The notes below the pieces were generated by a model. That model ran no database searches and was not told the DNA's origin. It saw only the letters and a program-made list of their open reading frames with translations. The position numbers and the translations under genes were made by a program. A DNA stretch of 64,000 nucleotides from Morella rubra (lineage: Eukaryota; Streptophyta; Magnoliopsida; Fagales; Myricaceae), in assembly GCA_003952965.2 (NCBI GenBank), contig CM025854.1, forward strand, positions 6,752,663 through 6,816,662, in the 5' to 3' direction. How positions within the stretch are numbered: the first letter of the stretch is position 1; each line of letters starts with the position of its first letter. Shown here one piece after another: positions 1 through 12,290 of this stretch.

Positions 1-497
1 AAAAGCGAAAAGCATTAGGCTTGACAGTTCTTGATGAAACAGTTAGCTGAGCAATTTGCTAAGGCATAAATGTTATTAAATCTACTTATGAGTTTGAATA
101 GTTTAGAACTCATGACCGTATGCTAATAATTCATTTTAATGTGATGATTAAATAGTTTGATTTCTCATTAAACATGGATATGCCGTGTATTGACAAGGAA
201 TCAGTGGGAGTTTAGTAATATTTCTAGTTTACTCAAATACTTGAGAAGTATTAAACGCTATTTGATAGTGTTTAGAGTTGAGAATTTGCAGATCGTCCAG
301 GGATATACAAATTCAAGTATAATTGATAGTTTATCAATTTTGGATTTAAGTATGAACATTGGGTAAAGGTTCATGAGTTGGAGAAGTTGTAAATTGGTTA
401 CAAGCGATATCTCTACCATTAAAAGGCATATTACATAGAAAATGGATACATGGGTATGAGATACATGTATGAATGTTTTTTAGTGCAAGTGGGAGAT
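1..497 (+). mobile_element. 3' internal end of a decayed Copia element
   Basis: No readable protein remains. The stretch ends in a purine-rich tract (GTGGGAGA, about 489-496) directly followed by sequence with the look of a Copia LTR start (AAATATGCCCTA). That order, polypurine tract then LTR, places this as the last part of the internal region of a plus-strand Copia element whose body lies outside the window. The assignment rests on the junction only. Confidence 0.45.
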
Positions 498-1800
498 TAT
501 AAGAAATATGCCCTAAAAATTATTATTCTAAATAATTGTTATTTAGATGCCACGTGTTTATATTTATTATATTGGGTAATATGTTGTAACATAAGATGTT
601 ACACGGTTATTATTGAGTGACATTGTAGAAAAGTCATGCCAATGATTAATGAATCAAAGGCGGGGAGTATGATTTTTCGGTTCCTTGTACACTTGATGTT
701 TTGTTCTAGACCAAGGTACATATTTATGTACAATAGGTCTACACTCGTTGTGCCTCTATTAAATAGGATGATGTACTCAGTCATCGAGGTGGTGACCTTA
801 AGCAAACGAGTGGGTGTAATGTAAGAGTACATGCACTGAACGAATCAAATATGAATACTTTTAGAATGATCACTGATGTTGAGAAGGTATTCAGCACAAT
901 TTGTTTATGTTATCCTTAGACCTAAAGGTTTATGGATTTATTTGTTGTGTACTTGTGCTTTGACCGAGTCATTTGGTGATGATCTTTCTAGGTCAAATAT
1001 TCAAGACAACGTTGGGTCTTGTACATAATAATGAGTTTGTATAAATGCTCAATAAGGAATCCACCAGTCTCTTTGTGAGATAGTATATTCAAGTATATCT
1101 GTATAGGGTTGGACTCGAGAAAAAGAAATCTCTGGCCAGATGGAATTTTATGAAAATATTTTTCAAAATTAATATATAATAAATATATTTATTTGTGAAA
1201 TTGTTTTTGGAAACAATTCGAGAGTCCAACGAGTTACAGATTATAAAATTAAGAATTATATGAGCTAGGGACTTATCAATGATATAATTCCGTCCTATTA
1301 GCTCATGTGGAATATAGTATGGTGGAAGGATAAATAAACGAAAAATTGTTAGCAAAAGGGATTTCACAAATCAATCTCAAATTCTCGGGGGTGAATTGTA
1401 ATATGTTGATGGACATGATTACAATTAGTAGAAGCCCAAAATTCGGAATAAAAGAATATAAGGGAGTTAATGGAAAAAAGATTTTTTTCATGTGATCCTA
1501 CGGCCGAGATCTTGAGATTCCTAACGATCTCACGCACTATCACAGCTAGGGTTTTCATATATAAGGATAGCTATGAGATAGTCTACCTAATAATTGACTA
1601 ATTGTTAGTTTGAGAGTTGGCCATTAAGACTTAGAAAACCCTAAAATAGTTGTGAGCGTGGAGAGGAAAGGAGGCAGAACACTTGGGCTGCTATTGTGGA
1701 ATTCTCGGGATTGTGAGATCGACAAGAACCTGAAGATTATTGAAGAATTCTCAGGATCAAAAAGAGAATTGGTAAGTTAATTTTTAGTAGTCGTAACTTC
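498..1800 (+). repeat. Copia 3' LTR, end uncertain
   Basis: The start is set by the polypurine tract at 489-496. The usual TG start seems mutated to TA. A TATA-like box (CATATATAAGG, about 1557-1567) lies far into the repeat, as expected for the U3/R boundary of an LTR promoter, and is followed by a leader-like stretch. No primer-binding site follows. The 3' limit is a guess: the sequence reads as LTR until about 1800-1880, with no clear CA end or target duplication. Confidence 0.45.
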
Positions 1801-2356
1801 CACTTCATGCATTTTGGACTAATTAAACGACTGAAAGAAATGAAAAGCTTATTTGTCTTCTTTCCATCATGTGGACATGATTTGTGCATGAGGAAGAAAC
1901 CTACAGATAATAATTAAATTAAAGAGTGTCTTACAAGGTTATAACAAGGTTAAAATTACTTGTATATTAGGGACACAATGCAACGTGCTGATAAACAAAT
2001 CTTCTTGATCTTCCTAGCTAGGCACGATCGCATGCATCCTCGTGTCCATGTAACGTGCCTGTTCGATCAATTAAGAGACAAAAAGGATTAAAATATGCTT
2101 ACAAGGTCTTTAGGTGTTGTGAATATGAAGTAAGTGTTCTATATATATTAAAGCATATGATAATTGTGGTCTGAAAAATTAGCAAAGATCGATCCTTGGG
2201 CAAAGCGCTTAGAGGTCCAAAATGTCTGTCAAGAGAAACGATTTTTCTGTACGTATAAGAAATTGACTTTTTTTTTTTTAATACTTTCTGATCTGTCCAA
2301 ATTGGCCCGCGGCGTTATCTACATTAATGATATGACTATTAACGTTGGTAACACAT
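1801..2356. other. No gene seen; target DNA of the solo LTR
   Basis: AT-rich sequence with no open frame resembling a known protein. It ends in CACAT, the 5-bp left target duplication of the Gypsy solo LTR that follows. Confidence 0.5.
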
Positions 2357-4793
2357 TGTCATACTCCGAGCTTTCAAACATCACATGCATTTGTTTATCC
2401 TCTCTTGTTTGTGATTGGTAGTAAGATTAGGGGATAATTAGTGACCAAGAGAGAGTATTTAGCACTTAAGAGACTAAGTTCAAAACCTTGGTTAGGACAT
2501 AATTTAGTGAGAATTTGGAGTTCACATGCAACTAGGTTATTGTTCAAGAGATTGAGGAGTACGATTGGATCAATTTAAATTTTTAAGCTAGTCGGATCTT
2601 TTTGTCTCGAAACCTTGTTTAGGACATGATTAAATGAGAATTAGAGTTCACATGCAACTGAGTTATTGTTCAGAAATTAGGAGCACGTATTGGAGCAATA
2701 AATTTTTTAAGCACGTCGGTCATTTTTGTCTCAAAAACCGAACCACATGATTTTTATTCTTTTAATATGTTGGGAGATTATCCACGAGTTTATGGTTTAA
2801 ATTTGGAGATTTTTTGATAATTGGAAGCAAGTAGGTTAGAAGTGAAAGCAAGTAGAACTTAAGCGATAATCGGCGATTATCGGAAGATTAGTGAAGCAAA
2901 TTAGCATTTTAGCCTTTATTAAAGTGAATTTCGGCTGCCTTAGAGAGTGACACCTAAGATGACTAGGAAGCATGACAAATCAAAGCTATAAGCATGACAA
3001 ATCGATGCAAAAAGCACGACACAAAAGGCTAGGACCTAGGAAGCTCGAGGTGTCGACCACCGGTGAACCTAGGCGGCGACTCATCCAAGCTATAGGGAGA
3101 ATTTCGGCCATAGCCTTGCCATGCAGCTGCTGTAGGTTGCTAGGTGTCAAGAGGAGAGAATGTAGCCTTTTGACTCACCAAAGCTAGCCTAGCTAGGCCG
3201 GACACGTGTCGGAATGCAACCGGCTTGTTTTCCTATAAATAGGGTTGGATTTCGACCTTTGAAGAGTACACCATTCAATCTGAATTTTTGTGAGTTAATC
3301 TTGAGAGAAAGTGAAGTGAAGTGGGAGAAAGAGGAGGAAAGAAGTTTAGCAAAGATCAAGCACGCTTAGAGGTAAAGTTTAGTTGGTTATCTTTGATTTC
3401 GATTCAAGTTTTCAAGATGATTATTGTGAATCTCTTGTCTTTATTATTCTAGCATCTCTTGATGTTGATTAGCATTTTTTCTATTCTTCTATTGTTCTTG
3501 ATGTTCTTCGTGTTCTTGACGAAGAACAAGCTCGTCCTTTCGAAAAAGTATCATTTTCAAAGTTCATTCGTTTTCAAGTTGTTTTTCAACTTTGATCCTT
3601 TCTTTTCAAAAGTTGTTTTTCAAAGCTTGAACATATTTCTTTCCTTTTGATTTCAATACTTTTCATGTCAAAATTAGTATTTTCTACGTGGTGATTAAGC
3701 CGGTTTTTAACCGAGAAATCAAAGTGTTGTTTTTGCCTTCACAACACTTTCCTTTGAGAACTGTTTTATAATGTTGTGATGATGGAAACGAGTTAAGGTG
3801 TTGCATATCATAAATGAGATGTATGGGCATTGATATGAGACATGCACACTTAACTTGTACGTTGGAAAGGAATATTTGATGTTCAAGTATGGTTAAGGTG
3901 TTGCATATCATGAATGATATGTATGGGCGTTGACATGAGACATGCATACTTAACATAATACTGTGAAGACGTGACAGTATGTGCACAGAGGATGTGTTCA
4001 CTTGTTGTGACTGGCCTCTCCGTCGTACAAAGATCCTTTGTTAGGATAACTCACTCTGGGAGTTTGAGGCCGTATTGTACTCTGGGAGTACTGCTACAAA
4101 GATACGGAAGGTTACTTGTAACCCGTCACTCTGGCCAAGTGATTCACTCTGGAGTGAGAGTAGTGGTGATCGAAATTGAAAATGGAAAAAGGAAAAGATC
4201 ATTTTTGAGAAAACTGAGTCTTTTCATTTACTTTCTATTCTGTTGAGATTTTATTGTTGAACGGTTTCTTCAATATCTTTTATTCTATCTGCTATTCTGT
4301 TGTACTAACCGCTGGCTTTACTGAGTCATTTGGACTCACCGTTGTTTGTTAAATATTTCTTTAGCAGATGTCTGAGGTTTATTTAGGTGAGTTCACCAAA
4401 GCCATTCAACATGGCTTATCACTCTGAGCTGACTTTCGAGTGTATGTCACACGTGACCTAGATGTCCTGATAGAGGGACGAGGACATAGGTGGATCACTC
4501 CGCACTCAGATAATTACATCAACATCTCAGACTTGGATAACACTGATGATGAAGATTAGAGATCTTCGTTTTATGTTTTTCTTAGTTTTTCCGCTGCAGT
4601 TTTCTTTTAGTATGTACATTATAGAAAGTGGGTCCTCTTTTGTAATACCTCGGTATTAATAAAAGGTCCTTCGTGTGTTTTGCTTAGTATCTTGTTGCTT
4701 TGTCGATCTTCCCATAGGCCGTAACCTCAGCTTTATAGCTGTGTCCATTACTATAAGACAACACTTGAGGTCTTCACGGTCCGGGCTATTACA
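2357..4793 (+). mobile_element. Solo LTR of a Ty3/Gypsy (Tekay/Del-type) element
   Basis: A 2437-bp LTR with TG...CA ends (TGTCATACTCCGAGC to GGGCTATTACA) and a perfect 5-bp target duplication, CACAT at 2352-2356 and 4794-4798. No internal domain is present, so it is a solo LTR left by recombination between the two LTRs of a full element. The same LTR occurs in reverse at 21736-23956, in part at 26131-26761, and truncated at about 43201-44522. Clade placement comes from the pol remnants at 23970-26131. Short open frames inside it do not resemble proteins. Confidence 0.93.
3234..3241 (+). promoter_or_regulatory. LTR TATA box
   Basis: TATAAATA within a context conserved in the other LTR copies (43915-43922 on plus, 23194-23201 on minus). 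Retention in all three copies supports it as the promoter that drives the retrotransposon transcript. Confidence 0.7.
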
Positions 4794-6261
4794 CACATGC
4801 AAAATAAATTTAAATCAACTTCAATTATAGCAGCCACTACGAGGCGTTGAAATAAAGTGAGATCCCATAGCAGTCTTGAAATTGCAAAAGAAAAGAAACG
4901 TGTCTTGTACATATATATAGTGACAGAAAGAATATCATGTGTGCTTTGGATCCATATATATATATGTCATGTCTTAAAAGCTGCATATATATAGGTCACA
5001 TCTCTGGACCAAAGCTAATCTCTCGTTTTCTCCACTTTAATCATCTTCTCTCTTCTCTAAAAGGAGGAGTAGGGGATCAGATGAGAAGAGACGAGAATGG
5101 TAAGCAAGCTCATGCAGTTCGTTGAAGGATAGACGAAAGATATATATACAGTTCCGATAGCAACGTCTACGGTACTGCTCCCGGTCGGTCCAACCAAGAG
5201 GCCCGCCACTGTGTATTTTAGAATCTACGAGAGGAACTAGCTAGATATATAGAAATTGCATAAAAGAGCAATTTATTACCAGCCACTCGATTTTAGTCCC
5301 ACGTGAATCATCATGTATATGTTGACCACTTTTCAGCATCGACGTCTCGTCTGCATGCATGCCCCACTGTTTTATTTCGTTCGTGACACTTTTTTTTTTT
5401 TTTTGGCATCATCTATTTGCACAGGGCGGAACCGAAGAGAATAATTACTGAAGTACGAGAGCCAAGGACTATAACCTATAGGCCTAGCAAATGAAAACAG
5501 GTTCCGCGATAATAATTTGTATGCTTAGTCTGGACCCATTTTCCTTCGTACTACTCCATGCACGTCGACCAGATGCTGGCCCGAAAAGATGTTAAATAAA
5601 CGTTGCACGGAAGACAATAGCGAAGAGTATTCAGGAGGTGACAGTGAGTTCTCGACACCTTATAATTCAGAGCATCTGCACAAGAGGACTAGTCATCATA
5701 AGACTAGTAAATGGCCTTAATTGGAATTAAATACAAGAAAACCACGAAGAGAGTGTAGCAAATGATGGCTTAATTATTAGTAAATGACGGACATAGTTAC
5801 CGGGAGAAGAAAATGCTGGGGCATGAGAATGCTTTGAATTGATCAGCGTGAGATGAGAGACGTCGAATCAATGAGTTTTTCAACACCCGACAAGGTGGCC
5901 GCACAAGCCTAAGAGAGAGTGTAGGGGGGGTGCTGGTTCCTTCATAAGATTGCCGTTGCTCGGGGGGACGAAACGAATAATGCCAATGCCATGGCCTTGT
6001 CATGAATTAGACCACTTCAAACATTTTATTTAGCATGCCACACCAAACAGTCATTGTCATTTTCAAAATATAGTAATCATGGAAAAGAAAGCCAACTACT
6101 AACATATCTTGTAAATACAAGCTACAAATTACGATTTCACTTTCATAAAATGGTCACGATAATAAAAATTATGGGGACAGAATTGTCATTTTGAACACAA
6201 AAAAAAATCATTTTCCGTCTAAATTAACTAAAAATTTTAACAGAGGATGCAAACTGTTTGA
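4794..6261. other. No gene seen; unassigned intergenic DNA
   Basis: Begins with the right CACAT target duplication of the solo LTR. It contains AT-rich stretches, a T run near 5391-5404 and the G-box-like word CCCACGTG near 5299. No coding frame resembles a known protein. The last 150 bp (6100-6261) do not match the first part of the 3' LTR at 10802, so the Copia element that follows seems to have lost its left end here. Confidence 0.5.
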
Positions 6262-6756
6262 AAGAGGCTGCCGCACGCCAAAAGAGAAATAGAGAAGAGA
6301 AAAAGAAAAGAAAAAGAGGAGACTTTTTCAGGAGTTTTTCTTTTCTATCTTCAGGTGTGGTTTTCATATAGGAGCAAATTGGGTTATCTCTGAGAAGGTT
6401 ATCTGGGTGCTTCATTAACGGGGAGTTGTGATATTCAGATTGGGGATCTCCTTACGGGGTGGGTTTCGTCAGATTCCAGGATTTGTGGTGAGATTGTATT
6501 TTTCTCAAAGAGTTGATCTTGTTGAATTCCAATTTGCTAGAACTCAAGTTTTGGGCATAAACTTGAGTGTTGTAATCTCTATTTTATTATAGTGGATTTA
6601 TCTCGAAGTTGCCCCGTGGTTTTTCCCTTCACACTGAAGGGTTTTCCACATAAATCTTGCATGTTCTCTTTGTGCTTGCTTTATTTCTTTTCTGGCTTGG
6701 TTGTTGGTTTGCTTGGGTTATTATTTAATTTGCACAAGACGTAATTTGGCCCAACA
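6262..6756 (+). repeat. Copia 5' LTR, left end missing
   Basis: Matches 10944-11428 of the 3' LTR from the word GAAAGAGGCTGCC onward, with small indels. Ends in CCCAACA just before the primer-binding site. The first ~140 bp of the LTR are absent, so the promoter part of U3 is incomplete. Confidence 0.88.
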
Positions 6757-6759
6757 AAG

Positions 6760-6771
6760 TGGTATTAGAGC
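6760..6771 (+). promoter_or_regulatory. Primer-binding site for initiator Met-tRNA
   Basis: TGGTATTAGAGC lies 3 bp after the LTR end. It differs by one base from TGGTATCAGAGC, the usual plant Copia site complementary to the 3' end of initiator methionine tRNA. It would prime minus-strand cDNA synthesis. Confidence 0.85.
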
Positions 6772-6808
6772 TAAGGTTGTGTGGGATTGGTTGTCTTGTG
6801 TAAATTAA

Positions 6809-7538
6809 ATGGAGAGTAGTTTAGGCACTATGATTAAACTCATGGCATCAAATTATTCAATTTGGAAGCCGATGATGGAGGACATCCTTTACTGTATGGA
6901 TTTGCATGACCCTATTGAGGGTGATAGTGCCAAGCCAAGCACTGAAATGCCAAGGATTGGGAAAAGAAAAATAGAAAGACTATTGGTATATTAGATAGTG
7001 GATTGATCTTAGTGTGTTCCATCATGTGTCTCAAAGACAAATGCTAAAACGTTATTGAAGAAATTGGAAATTCTCTATGAGTGGAAGACAACTCAGAATA
7101 AAGTTTTGTGATCAGAAAGCTTGTGAATTTGAAGCTGAAAGAGGGAAAGTCTGTTGCTTAGCATTAAGTGATTTCCAAGACTTAGTTAACCAGTTGATAA
7201 CAATGAAAATAGTACTAGACGATGAGTTGTAAGCGCTATTGCTTCTGAGTTCTTTGCCAGACAGTTGGAAGACTTTGGTAGTGTCACTTAGTAATTCTGC
7301 TCCGAATGGTGTGTTAGCACTCAATATGGTTAAAGATTGCTTGTTCAAAGAAGAGACAAGAAGAAGAGATACAGGTAAGGAAAACGCACAGGCTCTTGTT
7401 ACAGAGAACAGAGGACAGAGTAAGGGCAGAGATTCTAAAGGACATGGGAAATTCAGAAGTCAGTCGAAAGGGAAAGATCAGATAAAGTGTTTCTTTTGTG
7501 ATAAGAAAGGTCATATAAAGAAGCACTGTAAGGTTTGA
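6809..7538 (+). pseudogene. Copia gag, frameshifted
   Basis: The ATG at 6809 opens a typical Copia gag start (residues such as NYSIWKPMMEDILYC), stopping at 6994. The rest is found in other frames: a middle part around 7020-7240 and a final frame at 7239-7538. The last part holds the nucleocapsid zinc knuckle with spacing CX2CX4HX4C (CFFCDKKGHIKKHC) intact. Gag would form the virus-like particle and package element RNA. At least two frameshifts separate the pieces. Confidence 0.88.
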
Positions 7539-7594
7539 AAAATAAATAGAAAGAGAATCAGAATACTGATCAGAATACCACGGTTAGTGTTTTA

Positions 7595-9060
7595 GATGAG
7601 GATGTGGCAGTAGCAGTTCTTTTTGCTGAAGAAGAGCAGTGTTGTCATGTTGCAGATCTATTTGTTGAGTGGGTGATCGACTCAACGGCTTCCTACCATG
7701 TCACTCCAAAGAGGGAGCTCTTTACTTCATACAAAGTGGGTAACTTTGGCAAAGTGCGAGGATCAGAGTCATGTCGAAATGCGATTGGTGACATAGTGCA
7801 ACAGATATTGCATACAGATGTTGTAGATCTATTTGTTGCGACATGTGCTCTGACTGTGCAATGAGAGTCGCTGACATAGCTGCAGACAGATGTTGGATGC
7901 ACGACATTGAAGAATGTGCTATGAAATTTGCTATCTACACATGCCTTTGATGACGCGGGATATGAAAGTTATTTTGGCAACGGAAGATGAAACTTACAAA
8001 GGGGTCAATGGTATTTGCTAGAGGAACACACTTTGGTAAAGGTGCAATGCAGAAGGTGATTCTTCACTGGATTTGTGGCACAAGCGGCTGGCTCACATGA
8101 GTGAGAAGGGATTGCAGATTTTGGCAAAGAAGTCCCTCATTCGTTTGGCCAAAGGTACGTCTTTAAATCCCTGTGATTATTGTTTACTTGGTAAACAACA
8201 TAGAGTTCTTTTCAAAAATCCTCTAGTAGAAAGCCCAATGTTTTAGATTTGATTTATTCTGATGTATGTGGTCCCATTGAGGTGGAGTCCTTAGGTGGCA
8301 ATAAATATTTTCTTACTTTTATTGATGATGCTTCACAAAAGGTGTGGGTGTTTTGTTTGAGATCAAAAGACCAGGTTTTTCAGACCTTCAAGAAGTTTCA
8401 TGCCATGGTGGAACGGGAAACGGCAAGGTTTTGAAGTGTCTCCGGACTGACAACAAAGGGGAATATACGTCTCATCATTTGAAGATTACTGCTCAGAGCA
8501 TGGCATTAGACATGAGAAGACAGTTCCTGGTACCCCACAGCACAACGGTGTGGCAGAGAGAATGAACCGCACCATTGTCGAAAAGGTCAGAAGTATGTTA
8601 AGGATGGTTGGACTTCCTAAGTCATTCTGGGGTGAAGCTGTTCGCACTGCGTGCTACCTAATCAACCGGTCTCCACCTTTTGGTTTTGAGATTCTAGAGA
8701 AAGTGTGGACAGGAAAGGATGTTTCCTATTCTCACTTGAAGTTTTTTGGGTGCAAGGTATTTGCACATGTGCCTAAGGAACAATGTTTGAAGCTTGATGA
8801 CAAAGCCACTCCTTGCATTTTTGTTGGCTACGGAGATGCAAGAATTTGGCTACAGGTTATGGGATCAAAAAAGAAGAAGATTATCAGAAGTAGAGATGTG
8901 ATTTTCCATGAAAATCAAAGTTTGACAGATTTTGAGAAATCTGAGAATCCAAGACGTGTTGTTGAAGGTGTTACTGACCTTACACTATCTCTTTGTCTCC
9001 AGACAGTGCCACTCAGGGGGGAGAGATGCACGTTGATAGGCATGCTGATGAGCCAGTAGT
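7595..9060 (+). pseudogene. Copia protease and integrase, frameshifted
   Basis: Protease is at 7604-7864 with the active-site region reading WVIDSTAS, where the family has D-S/T-G: the glycine is replaced, so it should be inactive. Integrase follows. The HHCC zinc site is visible near 8070-8200 (LWHKRLAHM and later CDYC). The catalytic core at 8249-8900 carries DVCGPIEV, the second Asp in LRTDNKGEY and the Glu in GVAERMNR, but split over three frames. A DUF-like GKDVSYSHLKFFGC segment typical of Copia integrase C-terminal regions is at 8716-8766. Retained motifs support identity. The frame changes near 8344 and 8550 show it is dead. Confidence 0.9.
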
Positions 9061-10755
9061 GGTGATGAGGATGATCCAGAGATGTTGAGCAGGGGAGCAA
9101 CCTACTCCATCGGTACCTCAGGCTAGAAGGTCTACCAGAGAGCATCGTCCATCAGTCAGGTATCCTGAATCAGATTATATTTTGTTAACTGATGAAGGGG
9201 AGCCAGAAAAGCTTTCAGGAAGTGCAGTCTCATAAGGACAAGCAGAGCTGGGTGAATGCTATGCAAGATGAGATGAATTCTTTGCAGAAGAATGAAACTT
9301 ATGAGTTGGTGGAGCTTCCTAAAGGCAAGAAGGCGTTGAAAAATAAATGGGTGTTCAAGCTGAAGAAAGATGGTGAAAACTAGTGAAGTATAAAGCTCAA
9401 TTGGTGGTGAAAGGCTTTGGTCTGAAGAAAGGGATTGACTTCAATGAGATTATCTCTCCTGTTGTCAAGATGACTTCCATTCGAGTGGTTTTGGGTTTAG
9501 TAGCTAGTTTGGATCTCGAGCTTGAGCAGCTAGATGTGAAGACTGCCTTTCTCCATGATGATTTGGAGGAAGAAATCTACATGGATCAGCCAGAAGGATT
9601 TGAAGTGAAAGGAAAGGAACACATTGTTTGCAAGTTGAAAAAGAGTCTGTATGGGTTGAAGCAGGCTCCGAGACAATGGTATAAAAAGTTTGACTCTTTA
9701 TGTGGGTCACTGCTATACACAGATAGAGGCAGATCATTTTGCATATGTCAGAGAATTCCATGGCAGGAACTTCATTATTATTTTGCTATATCTAGATGAC
9801 ATGTTGATAGTGGGGCAAGATATTCAGTTGGTTCGTAGTTTGAAGGCAGATTTATTCAAGTCCTTTGACATGAAGGATCTTGGTTCAACACGACAGATTT
9901 TGGGGATGCATATTCATCGTGATAGAAAAGGCTAGAAAGTTATGGCTATCACAGGAGAAATATATAGAACGGGTGCTGGCGAAGGTTTAACATGAAGAAT
10001 GCTAAGCCAGTTGGGACACCACTTGGTGGTCACTTCAAACTCAGTAAGAAGACTTGTCCTTCTACAAAGGAAGATAAAGAAAACATGGCAGCTATTCCTT
10101 ATTCCTCTGCAGTCGGGAGTTTGATGTATGTCATGGTTTGTACACAGGCCAGACATTGCTCATGCAGTTGGGGTGGTCAGCAGGTTTCTTGTTAATCCTG
10201 GTAAAGATCACTGGAGGCAGTGAAATGGATCTTCAGATATTTGAGAGGTAGCTCGAAGATGTGTTTGACTTTTGGGATTCAAAACCAGTTTTGGAGGGAT
10301 ATGCAAATGCAGATATGGCAGGTGACCTGGATGGTAGAAAATCTACTTTGGGGTTCTTGTTTACTTTTGCAGGGGGAGCTATATCATGGCAGTCAAGACT
10401 GCAGAAGTGTGTTGCCTTATCTACAACTGAGGCTGAGTATATTGCAGCAACTGAAGCAGGAAAATAAATGCTTTGGATGAAACGGTTTCTCTAAGAATTG
10501 GGTTTGAAGCAAGATAGGTATGTGGTTCATTGTGACAGTCAAAGTGCACTAGACTTGAGCAAGAATGCTATTTACCATTCACGGATGAAGCACATTGATG
10601 TGAGATACCATTGGCTATGACAAGCAGTGGCAGAATAGTTGATACAGTTGGAAAAGATTCATACCGAGAAGAATCCAGCTGACATGATGACGAAGGTCGT
10701 GACCATAGAAAAGCTTGAGCTTTGTGCCAGACTGGCCGACATGGATTCTAACTGA
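9061..10755 (+). pseudogene. Copia reverse transcriptase and RNase H, frameshifted
   Basis: Reverse transcriptase starts with SWVNAMQDEMNSL (about 9250) and KNKWVFKLK, then LEQLDVKTAFLHDDLEEEIYM (about 9520-9580), SLYGLKQAPRQWY, and the catalytic YLDDML box at about 9795. RNase H follows with GYANADMAGD (about 10300), TEAEYIAATEA and the DSQSALDL motif near 10540. The frame changes at several places (e.g. near 9380, 9690, 9990, 10220) and stops occur (TAA after EAGK at 10465). The polyprotein would end at 10755. It would copy element RNA into cDNA if intact. Confidence 0.92.
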
Positions 10756-10790
10756 TACGTTAGAAGATAGTCTCCTTCCTCAGTGGGCTG

Positions 10791-10800
10791 AAGGGGGAGA
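10791..10800 (+). promoter_or_regulatory. Polypurine tract
   Basis: AAGGGGGAGA immediately before the 3' LTR. It is the plus-strand primer for cDNA synthesis and fixes the LTR start at 10802. Confidence 0.85.
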
Positions 10801-10801
10801 T

Positions 10802-11428
10802 TATTATGTGGCTCCAGCCCACATAGTTTTTTAAAAGCCCATTGTGGCCATGCGTTGTTAGTAGGGCAACAATTGTAGCCGCATATATATATATATATCA
10901 AAATAAAAGGTTTCCGCACAACACAACCTGGGAGAAGAAAAAGAAAGAGGCTGCCACGTGCTGAAGAGAAATAGAGAAGAGAAAAAAGAAAAAGGAGACT
11001 TTTTTGGATTTTTCTTTCAATCTTCAGGTGTGGTTTTTACACAGGAGCAAATTGGTTATCTCTGAGAAGGTTATCTAGGTGTTTCATCAACGGGAGTTGT
11101 GATATTCAGATTGGGGATTTCGCTACAGGTGAGTTTTGTCAGATTCCAAGATTTGTGGTGAGATTGTATTTTTCTCAGAGAGTTGATCTTGTTGAATTTC
11201 CAATTTGCTAAAACTCAAGTTTTGGGCATAAACTTGAGTGTTGTAATCTCTATTTTATTATAGTGGATTTATCTCGGAGTTGCCCTGTGGTTTTTCCCTT
11301 CACACTTAAGGGTTTTCCACGTAAATCTTACATGTTCTCTTTGTGCTTGCTTTATTTCTTTTCTGGCTTGGTTGTTGGTTTGCTTGCATTATTATTTATT
11401 TTGCACAGGGATGTAATTTTTCCCAACA
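10802..11428 (+). repeat. Copia 3' LTR
   Basis: A 627-bp LTR ending CCCAACA as the 5' LTR does. The first dinucleotide is TA, probably a mutated TG. A TA-repeat TATA region lies at about 10881-10897. It is longer than the 5' copy because that copy is truncated. Confidence 0.88.
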
Positions 11429-12290
11429 CTACTAGAACACCAATTTAAGCAAGAGGGTGCAAGTTGACAAGATTAATGATTCCAACGAACCAGGCCGTGA
11501 CGGCGTGAAAAACAAGGGAAGAAAGTTGGACTACAAGCCAGGAATTGAAATGGGATCTCACCAGGTGATTTGCACAAAAGCAGTGAGGTGCAAGAAGGTC
11601 GTCGTCCCATGGCAATAAGATAAACAAATGATACATAAAAGCATCAATCCTGGTCGGGATAGCGAAAGCCTGTGCTCTTCTGCCCAGCAAGAGGATAGTT
11701 TCTTCCATTTTATGACTGATTTTGATATTAGTGAAGTTTTGATATCAAATGTGATATGCTTTGACGGCCATCAAGGTAAACAAATCAATGAATGGGAGAG
11801 TATTGTGGTCGATGGAGAAGTTCAAACTCGGCTAGACTTTCCAGTTTCTTGAACATGGAGCCAAGCTGGATGTTTCATTGAATGAAGCAATTGGGCCAGA
11901 GGATTGGAGGGTTGGTGACCCTTTCCAAGCACATTCGTTGGATCTTTATACATTAACATATGTTTTAAATTTAGAAGAGGAATGGACAAGCTCAATGTAA
12001 CTGGACTATGTGAAAGAAAACAAGTTGTGACAAATTCTTCCAACCTGTCTTTTTGCTCCAATTACATTTGCTTTTACAATAAGTAATCGAATATGGTTTT
12101 ATAAATTAACAGAGATGTTTACTTCTAGGTTTTAACAAATGTCACCAATGATGCTCGGTGTCTGTCAGTGGAGCTTTTCCCTTCGCAATCTCGATTATGT
12201 GATCTACAAAGAGTTGCTGGGTCAACTTTCTTCTTTGAGAAATGCAGATGATCAATTGTGTTAGTGTTTGAGTGTTGCCTATCAAATTTA
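11429..12290. other. No recognised gene
   Basis: Less AT-rich than its surroundings, with weak open frames (e.g. 11628-11852 on plus), but none resembles a known protein. It may be a decayed gene fragment or retroelement internal sequence. Confidence 0.4.

Larger units (their letters stand above)
6262..11428 (+). mobile_element. Tnt1-like Ty1/Copia retrotransposon, degenerate
   Basis: Order seen: truncated 5' LTR (6262-6756), primer-binding site (6760-6771), gag, protease, integrase, reverse transcriptase, RNase H, polypurine tract (10791-10800), 3' LTR (10802-11428). Integrase before reverse transcriptase is the Copia order, and the protein sequence is of the Tnt1 type. The frame changes at least nine times between 6809 and 10755, so no functional polyprotein can be made. 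The 5' LTR lacks about 140 bp present at the start of the 3' LTR, which hides any left target duplication. Confidence 0.95.

Noticed and set aside
2972..3187. 71-residue open frame with basic and cysteine-rich content
   Set aside because: It lies inside the Gypsy LTR, is not kept open in the other LTR copies, and resembles no known protein.
5293..5330. CCCACGTGAATCAT shared with about 29727
   Set aside because: Only a short match around a G-box-like word. Too little to claim a repeat or regulatory site.
11427..11441. CACTACTAGAA word that resembles the left end of CACTA element 2
   Set aside because: It overlaps the last two bases of the Copia LTR and no GTGAC-type words or repeats follow. 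Likely chance.
11628..11852. 74-residue frame as a possible host gene exon
   Set aside because: No homology I can recognise and no splice context. Left as unassigned.
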